Of a stretch of 64,000 bases of DNA, positions 55,733 through 64,000 are shown in pieces (the first letter of the stretch is position 1; each line of letters opens with the position of its first letter). The DNA lies in the NCBI GenBank assembly GCA_932521025.1, contig OW051471.1, forward strand, positions 4,340,001-4,404,000, given 5' to 3'. Source of the stretch: Oscheius onirici. Lineage: Eukaryota; Nematoda; Chromadorea; Rhabditida; Rhabditidae. The notes under the pieces are model-generated. The model worked only from the letters and a program-made list of their open reading frames with translations, was not told the DNA's origin and made no database searches. The position numbers and the translations under genes were made by a program.

Positions 55733-56314
55733 ATGAGGTACGTTTCTGCTTACCTGCTAGCTGTTCTCGGTGGAAATGCCTCTCCTAAGGTAATCCTTTT
55801 ATCGGTTGCAGTTGATAAAGAAGCTCATTAAAAAGCACTGATTTTTGTGTCTCCTAGCAATGTCAGCCGTCAACTTGAGCGAGAGCAAAGTAGATACTTT
55901 TGGGTGAGGTGGTGGTTGCTTTCAGCACTGCCTCAATAAGATCTAAACAGTTACGAACTTGTTTTCAATGAAAAATCTTATTTTTAGTTGTAGGTCGATG
56001 ATCTGAAGAACATCCTCGAAGCCGTCGGAGTTGACGCTGACGTGGAAACTGCTAAGCTTGTTGTGAGCCGTCTTCAAGGCAAAACGGTCGAGGAGCTGAT
56101 CGCCGAAGGAGCTTCCGGACTCGTGGCGGTTCGTTAATTTTATTTACATATTTTATTTGTTGTTTTGTAGGTCAGTGGAGGAGCTGCTCCCGCTGCATCT
56201 GCTGCCCCGGTTGCCGCCGCCGCTGCTGCCCCTGCTGAAGAGAAGGGAGGAAAGAAAAAGGAGGAGCCCAAAGAGGAGAGCGATGATGACATGGGCTTTG
56301 GACTCTTCGACTAA
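55733..56314 (+). CDS. RPLP2: 60S acidic ribosomal protein P2
   Basis: A ribosomal stalk protein. Three exons encode [39 protein letters not shown] through [18 protein letters not shown], and an Ala/Pro hinge ending in the invariant stalk tail [13 protein letters not shown]. The stop TAA is at 56312-56314. ATG 55733 follows tttcag by 7 nt. Length (about 110 residues) and tail are exactly those of P2. MGMT starts 120 nt downstream. Confidence 0.97.
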
Positions 56315-56434
56315 CTGCGTACATTATAAAATCTGATTGTTTAAATAATGGACGGATAAAATTGTTGATTTTGTATTAAATTATACAAACCTCGTACTTG
56401 TCGTTTACTGGTAGGGTGTTGTTGTGGGCTGCTA

Positions 56435-57280
56435 ATGTTACGATCGCAGATGACAGGTGTGCAGTTCAAATTTGTTGATTCTCTTCTTGGTCGTGCTATT
56501 GTTGCAGAAGACGTTGTGGGACGACTTTGTTACCTTTCTCTTCCCAAAGGCAAATCTGACACGGAGTTTCTGGATGAATTGTTTAAGCTGTATCCTGCTG
56601 CTCGAGAGTGTACAAATCTTAGCTGTGAGCCCGAGGTAACATACCTAATAGCGTGAACGTTAATTTTTTTCAGGTAGTCGCAATTCTGAACGGAAAGCCC
56701 GTTGATGAAAAATTGAGTGTTCATTTGGACGGGTCTGAATTTTCTCAGCAGGTTTGGAAGAGCCTAATGAAAGTGCCTTTCGGAACCGTGACCACCTACG
56801 CCGATGTACGACTTTTTGTCTTATAAACTTGTTCATCAGATCGCCAAAGATATTGGACGTCCTACAGCTTGCCGTGCCGTGGCTCAAGCGTGCGGAAGGA
56901 ATCATCTGGCAATAGTTGTGCCTTGCCACAGGTTGTGCTAGCTTCTTCTTGCTTACATACAGAACAATTTTCAGAGTGGTGGCTTCGAACGGAGACATTT
57001 CAGGATTCGGCTGGGGAGTTGAGGTTTGTTCTATAAATTGACGGCATTACCGTAAGACTTCGTAACGGGGATTCAAACTCCCTCGTTTTAGTATACTCGA
57101 ATGGGTCTGAAATGAGGAAACTGAACAAAAAACTCTCGTGTAGCACTATTAAGGACATTATGGTCCTCGTAGCGAAGTTGAATGGATCAGGAAAATTTCG
57201 TCACTGTATGCCGTCACTTATTGAACAAATTTCAGAACAAGAAAAAACTGCTCAGAAGAGAAGGTTACACCAAGTATTGA
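56435..57280 (+). CDS. MGMT: O6-methylguanine-DNA methyltransferase
   Basis: A suicide repair enzyme that moves alkyl groups from O6-guanine to its own cysteine. A variable N-terminal half ([20 protein letters not shown]; the first in-frame ATG is 56435, a second at 56450) leads to [20 protein letters not shown] and the helix-turn-helix [14 protein letters not shown]. The active-site VVPCHRVV (about 56918-56980, split by an intron) and [21 protein letters not shown] follow. TGA is at 57278-57280 and AATAAA at 57315-57320. All core residues (PCHRV, Arg finger, Asn hinge) are present, so it should be active. Confidence 0.93.
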
Positions 57281-57607
57281 AATTGTAAATTAAAAAATTG
57301 TACATCCTGGACACAATAAATTTGATGCTTGCTCAATGTTATTCTAGTATGAGTAACAGATTATGTGCTAAACACCGAGTCTTGCCAGTGGAAGTACACA
57401 ATCCATGGGTCTCCCCGATCCCGCCGGCTTTTACACTTGAGTTGTCTTCTTGGCCGCATGATGTTTGTTTTCGGTTATTTTCTCCCCCAAGGTGATCTCA
57501 TTTGGAAAACAGGAAATTCGAGAGACTCCGGGCTCTTGTTTACTTTCAGCTCCTTCATATCTATTTCGGCTTTTATTTTTTCCAATTACAGCTTAAATAA
57601 TCAGATC

Positions 57608-58907
57608 TATGCCTGAAGTCCCACAACTCAAATTTTTGGCAGTTAGAACAATAGCAATTCGACTGTTTCACGTAAGGCAATCTTGAATTTTCTTTTACTT
57701 GCTCAAAGACGAACATTCGTTGGCGACGAATAAAAGACGTGGCTTTTGCTTTGGGAGACGTGCTGAAAGTCTGGAAATTACCGTCAAAAATACGAGAAAC
57801 GGTTCATGCTGGAATTTCGGAAGTACTTTTTGAAGTCCGAAGATGGGACGAGAAACACCGAGAAATGTTTCTGGAGTCACCAGCCAAGAAAAGAGTCATG
57901 GATAAAGGAGAGCATCTCCGCACATTTTACAGCCATTTAGTCTGGAAACATTTCTGGTAAGTGCTCAAAATAGACAACGAACGATCATGGTTCAGCTATC
58001 AGATAGACGATTTGGCAACAGCCGAAAGACTTCTGGAAACGGAATGTCGAGACTGGCCACAGCTTCAGTTCCAGGTTATTTTTTTTGTTCAATCGAAAAT
58101 TTGTTCAAGTTTGCTTGTCTCTACGCGATGCAGAATGTAATTGAGGACGACTTTCGATTCGACAGATACAGAAGAGCAACTTTGAAGTGAGTTTTCTCAT
58201 AACAGTTTCTGAATATAAACAGAAAACAACTGACCGACCATCCGGTTTATGATTTCTGGCTGACGTTGTTGGAAAGCAATTGGGAAGTCTTCTTTGACAC
58301 CGGTTGGTTTTCATTCTAAATAATCTTAAAAGCTATTTTAGAAACGCGAACAGCGAATCAGAAAATGCAACTGTGTTTCCAAGTGAGTTCATTCGGTGAA
58401 AACTACAGTATTCCAGTTCGCAATACGGCACGGTTATTACCAGCTGGTTCGGTTCATTTGGGACAAAATTGGCGATGCAACGAAGGAATACATAGGATTT
58501 CTCCAGTGGCGATCCTTGTGTTTTCGATCTCGAGACCGCGATACAATGTTGTTTCTTTGTGAAAGGCTGTGCCAGATGAACGCTGTCAGTATGGCTCGAA
58601 TCTCGTTCACAATGTTCTGGAGCACTTTCTACGACATGCTACATGTGAGCTTACGATCATTTTAGTAGCAAAAAAGCTGAAATATTAGAACGAACAGGGA
58701 GATGTGGTAGTTCAAGACAAGTTCAAGCACAAATTCGTCTTTCTACTCGATAACTGTTGTCCTGAACTGAGACGGCGGCTTCTTTCAATGGATAACTTTA
58801 GAGCAATATCAGATGCCTTTCGATATAATCGATCTGACACCTTTTCGATACTTCTCAACCTCTTGGAGCCTGATCAACTGCGCCAAGCAACGTACGGTTC
58901 TAGTTAA
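57608..58907 (+). CDS. Unrecognised helical protein with ankyrin-like segments
   Basis: About nine exons from MPEVPQLKFLAVRTIAIRLF (ATG 57608) to the TAA at 58905-58907 join in one frame, about 370 residues. The sequence is Leu-, Trp- and Arg-rich and almost wholly helical. A segment FAIRHGYYQLVRFIWDKIGD (about 58416-58475) looks like a degenerate ankyrin or pentapeptide-type helix pair. Related Phe/Trp-rich segments follow (GFLQWRSLCFRSRDRDTMLF). There is no signal peptide or membrane helix. I do not recognise the family; it may be lineage-specific. It follows MGMT by 327 nt, and its 3' end faces the next gene, 254 bp away. Confidence 0.55.
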
Positions 58908-59161
58908 TGTAATGGACAATAAAACTCCAGGGAAGTGGTGGATAGGATACAGGGCCGACAGCAGACAAGACAGGGAGCTCAACTGAGAAGAGCAATGATG
59001 AGACGACAAGCAACCACAAACAACTAATAAACCGATAGGATTGCTCCGGAGAGACAGAAATTGGAAACTACAAAAGATTTAAAACTACAGACTGACAACA
59101 AACGATGGTGGGGAGCAACAAAATACAAATTTTCAACATAGGCAAAAACGGTATCGGAAAA
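58908..59161. other. Convergent gap
   Basis: This is a short 3'-to-3' spacer. Nothing specific is seen. Confidence 0.5.
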
Positions 59162-61314
59162 CTAGTCGAAGGGAAGGTAGCAGGGCTTGAAATGATGGAC
59201 AAAGAGATGCTCGTCGGCCATATACGTGCCGCGCAGCATAACCAGATCCTCTCTAAAATTGCAAAGATTAGATGAAGAAGAAAAAACATACGGAGGATTG
59301 AGAAGATGAACGATTTCCAAAACAGGGAAGATCTCCTTTATATACTCATCGAGAGACTTGTCCACGACAATACTTTTCAGAGGATAACTGCTGTTTACAA
59401 GTCTAAAAACTGAAAAGATTCTTAGAAATGAGACTTACTTGTATCGCAGTTCGATCTTACTCACTCCGCAGAATCCAAACTCGTTGATCATTTGAATAAA
59501 AGCTAAAGCAATCTGAAGTACGATTTTTCAAGTAACAACTTTAACTTCAAAAGTTACCTCGCGTTCTTTCGGCGACGCACGTCTCGTTCCATGATCGTCC
59601 GTTGTATACAAATGCGGACGCTGTCGAATGAAGAACTCAAACTCTTGGAAGTTGGCGAATGGAGAGTTACGATGACTGAAAACGTTTTGTTTGAGCGGCA
59701 ATTAACGGTGGTTGGAGAGACTATAAACGAAAGATTTACTTAGATTTGTACTTGGACAAACGTCGTTGAAGACCATCATGACTGTACATGGAATCGGAAA
59801 GCAGATCATCAGCAAATGTAATCATGTTTAGCTCCGATTCGGCAGCTCTAAATTGTCTATATGACTAAAACTCTACAACAAACGTACCGACGCAGGAATT
59901 TTCGATAAGCGAATGTCGGGCGGGCCTCTCTACGTTGATCGGAGTCTAAAAATATGTTGATAAAGAAGAAACTGACACTAACGATGACCGTCGCGGTCGT
60001 AAGAACGCCTGACACCAATCTTTCGAACTTCAAAACTGTTAAAATTGTTGACTACACTGAGAGCTCGAAACTGGGCTGTGGTGTTGAAAGTTACATGAGC
60101 AGTGCAAGACAGCTAAAAACGCGAGAGTTGGGCATAAGAAGATACATTTACCATGCCTCCTACAGCCAGCGTACGACGAAGATCCGGTGGGCCGACACGA
60201 CTTCTATGGATGTAGACTAGACGACCACTGTATATGCCGCTTTGAATTGTTCCAATAGCGTGATGCTCGTGAACGTAAGAGAGCGAACATGTGAACGAAT
60301 AGATTCGACTCTCGTCCCAGACCAAGCTAGACGGCATTGGAGGAAAACAATCGCTCCACAGGGAGACGATTCCAAAAGCAGTACAGGTTAGTCTGACTTT
60401 TGTGTCGCTCAGGTAACCCGTGCTCGACTCTGAAAGCTTTCATGAAGAAAGTGAACGACATAACCTACTTTCTAGATTGAACAGTTCCACGTGATCGTGA
60501 GAGAGGAGTTCCAAGACATCACTCTCGTCCAGCTTTTTCTCTGTGAACCAAGAGTCTGTCCAAGGAAGCTGCAGATCGTCTTGGGCGTAAACTGGCAGCT
60601 CGTCGATAACGCTAAAATGCTCGTCAGAATGGCGCCGTATAATAAAAACAAACTTAGTCATAAGATCTTTGAGCGTGCAAAAGCCATTCTTTTGAGACTG
60701 TGCGTCGACGTACGTGATAATATGAACAAAGTTCTCGCTGAAAGTGAGAAATGAAAAAGAAAAACATAATCATCTACCGATATCCATAGCCTCGATTGTG
60801 AATCCTATTCGAGATCTCAAAGACAAACGAACGATTCTTTATGTACGTTTCGAGACCTGCGTCGGTTACAAAGGGCCAAGACTTGTTGAGATCCTTCGAG
60901 ACGATGTTGAACAGCGTTCTCACGGATACATTATTGCGACAGATGATCCCATGGAGAGCCTCGATAGTATCGCGTTCCATCCTTACTTCGGCTTCGTCGA
61001 ACTGAACTTTATTAGTGTTTGATGCGAATTTCGAGCTATCGCCGTGTTCATTTGAAGTATTTTTTGGAGAATGATGTTCTAGCCTAAAAAAGTTTGTACT
61101 TGATGAACAAGAGAAATACTTACTTGGCGATGGGTGAAAACAAACCAGATCCGAGAGACATGAGCAGCACAGAATCAGGGACATTCGAAATTTGGCTCTC
61201 AGAATTGTCAATTTGGGGCAGGAGGTCCGATAGATCCGATGTATTACTGACGCATCTAAAGTTATTTGTGAACCGTCGTTGTAGAGCTGGGAACTGACTT
61301 GACAGCTTGGGCAT
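59162..61314 (-). CDS. Unrecognised multi-exon protein with repeated winged-helix-like modules
   Basis: The frame runs from MPKLSSQFPALQRRFTNNFR (ATG 61314) through about a dozen exons to CYLPFD at the TAG 59162-59164, roughly 600 residues. At least three modules share the pattern of a helical stretch followed by a short hydrophobic-Asn/His-hydrophobic ending: TYIKNRSFVFEISN, LLSHDHVELFNLES and FFIRQRPHLYTTDD. This weakly resembles the winged-helix/LOTUS-like repeats of Egalitarian-type RNA-associated proteins. A middle part (AIGTIQSGIYSGRLVYIHRS) looks like a small beta-barrel. The function is unknown; an RNA-related role is only a guess. Confidence 0.5.
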
Positions 61315-61871
61315 GGTCCAACGTGCTCGGAACAGCTCCCGGAGTTGAACATGTTGGACGGGGCATTAGTGCTGAAAAAAAACCGATCAATTTTGAACTT
61401 CAGACACTTTATGCAAAGATCTTTGCGTTAAAACGCCGTGAAGAAAAGAGCACATGAAGCGGCAAGCCTAAAAAATTTTATAAAGAGTATATAGGCTTTT
61501 GTATAATTTTCTATGCGAAACCCAACAGGCGAAAAAGGGGCGGTATTTTTAATTTTCTTGTTACTTTTTTGTAGTTTCACTTTTTTCTTTACTGTATTCA
61601 TTCCATCTGCTTTTCCTATTCATATTGCTACTCCTACAGCATATTGTATAAACCAACACCTGCGGATTTTGTAAACAGAGTGCGCCGCAATGATTGCGTT
61701 GGATAAATCTGTGACCTCATGATTTTTCCTTTGCTATTCGATCTTCGACAGCCATTTATGGAACAAGTTGTGTCACACAACTTGGTCATCTTTATATGCG
61801 TTTATTTTGTCCTCAATCCTTTTCTACTCCGCTTTGGCCATTCAGTCTTTCGAAACATTCGATTTCAGTAG
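61315..61871. promoter_or_regulatory. Divergent intergenic region
   Basis: About 560 bp separate two divergent start codons. No specific element is supported. The acceptor ttcgatttcag lies just before the phosphatase ATG. Confidence 0.35.
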
Positions 61872-64000
61872 ATGAGCGATCCATGCTCAACCGAGGCAGA
61901 TACCGCAGCAGTCGAAACTTCTCTAATACCACTGGAATTGCTGCCGAACGGTTTAGAAAAACATTCAGATCCGAGTCCCGTGAAGAATGAAGAAAATGAG
62001 GTTGGCTTTTCCATTATTCTTTATACCTTTTTAGGAGAAAGTAGAGCTGATACCTTCCTCGTTGCCTAGCCTAGAACAATTACTGCGGAAGTTTATTGAC
62101 GACGAGCAGAAACTGAATCAGGCCGATTACACCAAGCGGTTTTACGTATGTTTTTTCCCTTGTATTCCCCCAATCGCCTTCTCCAGATGATCCGTCTTGA
62201 ACAAGAAGCATTGCGACAAGAACCCGAGTATGCATCAATGTCAGCCTGTAATCCATGTCATTATATGCGCAATCGATATCGGGATATATTACCATGTAAG
62301 TCGTTGCTTATCTGTGGAAACCCCAAATTTTAGACGATCATAACCGAGTCGTTTTATCGACAAATGAAGAAAACCCGGATGGATACATGAATGCGTCTGT
62401 AATAAAATTGCCAGGAGGACGTACACGGTTCATTGCTGCACAAGCCCCTCTCCCTACTACAATTGAAGAATGGTAAGAATTTATGACGCGGTATCATTTT
62501 ATCTAAAAGTAATGGTAGGACCTAAGGATTTGTAGTGATCGAGGAGGTCACAAATTAAAATTGCAAGCTATTTATAAAAGACTTCCTTAAGTTTTTAGAT
62601 CAAGAAAATATTTTTAGGTTTTCACCTTTCCTGTAATCATTTTTTCGAGTTAAGGTATTGGACGCTCATTTCAGACCCCCAAAAGTGCTCCCTGGAAATT
62701 TGAACTCGGCCCTACACCACAAAAAGTTACAGGAGACTGCGTCTTAAAGCTACCCTCGCCCTACTGCTGATTAACTCAATGCATAAGCCGATTAACGCGA
62801 TTTATTGGCTGCGGTCCATCGGCTTCAGGCTTGTTGATTCTGGGTTGTTGAGCTCCGCTGCGGCGTGAGGCGGCCAGGTTGGATTTTGCGGCGGGCTAAA
62901 AAAAATTCATTTCCATTTTTTTTTGTTTCCAAATATCTCTCCCGATTAGATTTAGTTTTGCCATCAGTAAAATTAGAAGAAAATCGAAAACTGACGACAA
63001 AAATAGAAGAAAATGCGTTTTTTTGACGAAATTCGGTGAAAATAGCAGTTTTCTTCTATTTTCACTGTCAGTTTTCGATTTTCTTCCAATTTTTCTGATG
63101 ACAAAACTAAATCTAATGGGGGACGTATTTGGAAACAAAAAACTGCGAAGTGAATTTTTTTAGCCCGCCGCAAAATCCAACCTGGGCGGCTTGCACCGTA
63201 TGGCGCAGTCGGTATAGGCGCGCGGTCTACAAATCAGTTGATAGGTCAGGTTCAATCCTCCAGGACGCAAATCTGTTTCACCTTTTTGTCAAAATGATAG
63301 TAATGCTTCAACATTTAGTTTTTGATTAAAGCGAGTGGGTAACTGCTGCGTCCGTGCGAGCAAGCTGGCGGGCAACGAGCTCAAAAAAAATGACGGGAAT
63401 CCCAAAAATTTCAGGCAAACTGGGGGTTTAACAGTTTTTTTGTCGTTTTCGTCTGTTCTCCTGATGTTTATCGTAAAAAACATGTTGAAAATAGTCAGTA
63501 GAAGACAAAAATGGAATAAACCACATTGAAATGAACGAAAATGGTTGGTTTTGACATTTTTTGGGTAAAAAGTCGTTTTACCACTAGATTGACTTTCTTC
63601 TACTATTATTTTGTTATTCCATGCTGTATTTTGTCGAAAGGATTGATTTACTTGAAGAAATAGGTCGAAAAGAAAATTGATGAAAAACGACGTTTTCGCT
63701 ATTTTTGGAATAAATATATTTTGACAAAACACAAAAATACGGTAGAATCAGCCCGCCTATTTCCGTAGTTACCCACTCGCATTAATGTTACTTTTATTGG
63801 GCTGTTCAGGTGGCAAATGATAGCAGAGCAGAAAATCGAACTGGTGATCATGCTCTGCAAACTTATGGAAATGAGCAAAGTAAAGTGCGAACGATACTGG
63901 CCGGAGACGTTGGGAAAAAGTCAGATTTGGGGCAATTTCGAAATCACCTTTGTCGAAGAAGAGCGGTGTGTTTTGCAGTTTTTTTATGCTTTAGTTTTTT
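61872..64000 (+). CDS. Classical protein tyrosine phosphatase, N-terminal half (runs off window)
   Basis: ATG 61872 lies 3 nt after gatttcag. An acidic N-terminus and a helix (LEQLLRKFIDDEQKLNQADY) precede the PTP domain: MRNRYRDILPYDHNRVVLS matches the NRYxDILPYDxxRV motif. Then come DGYMNASVIKLPGG, FIAAQAPLPTTIEEWWQMI (split by a 1.3-kb intron, about 62474-63810), and VIMLCKLMEMSKVKCERYWP (matching the IVMLTxxxExGxxKCxxYWP motif). The catalytic HCSAGxGRTG loop would lie beyond 64000. The domain is of the intracellular, nematode-expanded type. The large intron is full of repeats, unlike the others in this gene. Confidence 0.9.
62680..63290. repeat. SINE-like repeats, partly inverted, in the phosphatase intron
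   Basis: The SINE body (GGCGGGCTAAAAAAAATTCA, TAGATTTAGTTTTGCCATC) at about 62885-63000 is repeated in reverse complement at about 63060-63175, giving a long hairpin. A tRNA-like head (TATGGCGCAGTCGG, B-box-like GGTTCAATCC) lies at 63195-63265. Related bodies occur at 42258 and 44283. Confidence 0.65.
63331..63780. mobile_element. MITE with GCGAGTGGGTAACT ends
   Basis: GCGAGTGGGTAACT at 63331 and its near-complement AGTTACCCACTCGC at 63767-63780 are terminal inverted repeats. The flanks gattaaa and attaatg suggest an ATTAA duplication, not exact. The interior contains further short complementary stretches. There is no transposase. Confidence 0.65.

Overview
The window is animal nuclear DNA, most likely from a nematode. 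Genes are split by many very short introns (mostly about 38-50 nt). Most start codons lie 0-13 nt downstream of an orphan 3' splice site with no upstream exon, which is the signature of spliced-leader trans-splicing. Several same-strand gene runs have gaps of only 1-200 nt, as in operons. About a third of the window is transposon-derived: Helitron-like elements, hAT-like and Mutator-like elements with target-site duplications that can be read directly, TA-flanked miniature elements, tRNA-headed SINE-like repeats and one RTE-like fragment. The exact species cannot be told from the sequence.

Layout, left to right. A C2H2 zinc-finger gene (about 106-1554) is followed by a single-pass membrane protein gene (1672-2568). 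A PAR/CES-2-like bZIP gene (2665-4223, -) lies tail-to-tail with that pair. DIS3/RRP44 exosome ribonuclease (6731-10524) faces a small AT-hook protein (10647-11364, -). After a repeat-rich stretch come an adiponectin-receptor-like PAQR gene (13473-15369, -) and a + strand cluster of MINDY deubiquitinase, makorin E3 ligase and a SPIN90/Dip1-like Arp2/3 regulator (16144-21166). ALYREF mRNA-export factor (22794-23632) and an aerolysin-fold pore-forming-like protein (26306-28114) follow.

The centre (28.8-47.7 kb) is the most unusual part. A Tudor-SN/SND1 gene reads as an internally doubled chimera (SN1-SN4, then a divergent SN1, then SN2 through Tudor/SN5; 28795-38897). An ordinary full-length SND1 gene lies in inverted orientation at 44553-47656. 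Long tracts of the chimera are indistinguishable from the inverted gene, while the flanking homologous exons are clearly diverged. This suggests ectopic gene conversion or very recent duplication. DNAJC17 (39557-40795) sits between the arms.

The right part holds two - strand runs. One is Kish/TMEM167, POP7/Rpp20, ferredoxin reductase and phosducin-like protein (55370 down to 51731), probably an operon; the first two are separated by one nucleotide. The other is NPRL3 (GATOR1) and the prefoldin-like UXT (50887 down to 48113). On the + strand lie ribosomal protein P2 and MGMT DNA-repair methyltransferase, two genes I do not recognise (57608-58907 + and 59162-61314 -), and the 5' half of a classical protein tyrosine phosphatase that runs off the right edge.

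Most identified genes are housekeeping functions in RNA decay and export, translation, ubiquitin signalling and mitochondrial redox. The novelty lies in the SND1 locus, in transposons that have altered gene structures (a Helitron supplies the stop codon of the phosducin-like gene), and in the aerolysin-like gene.
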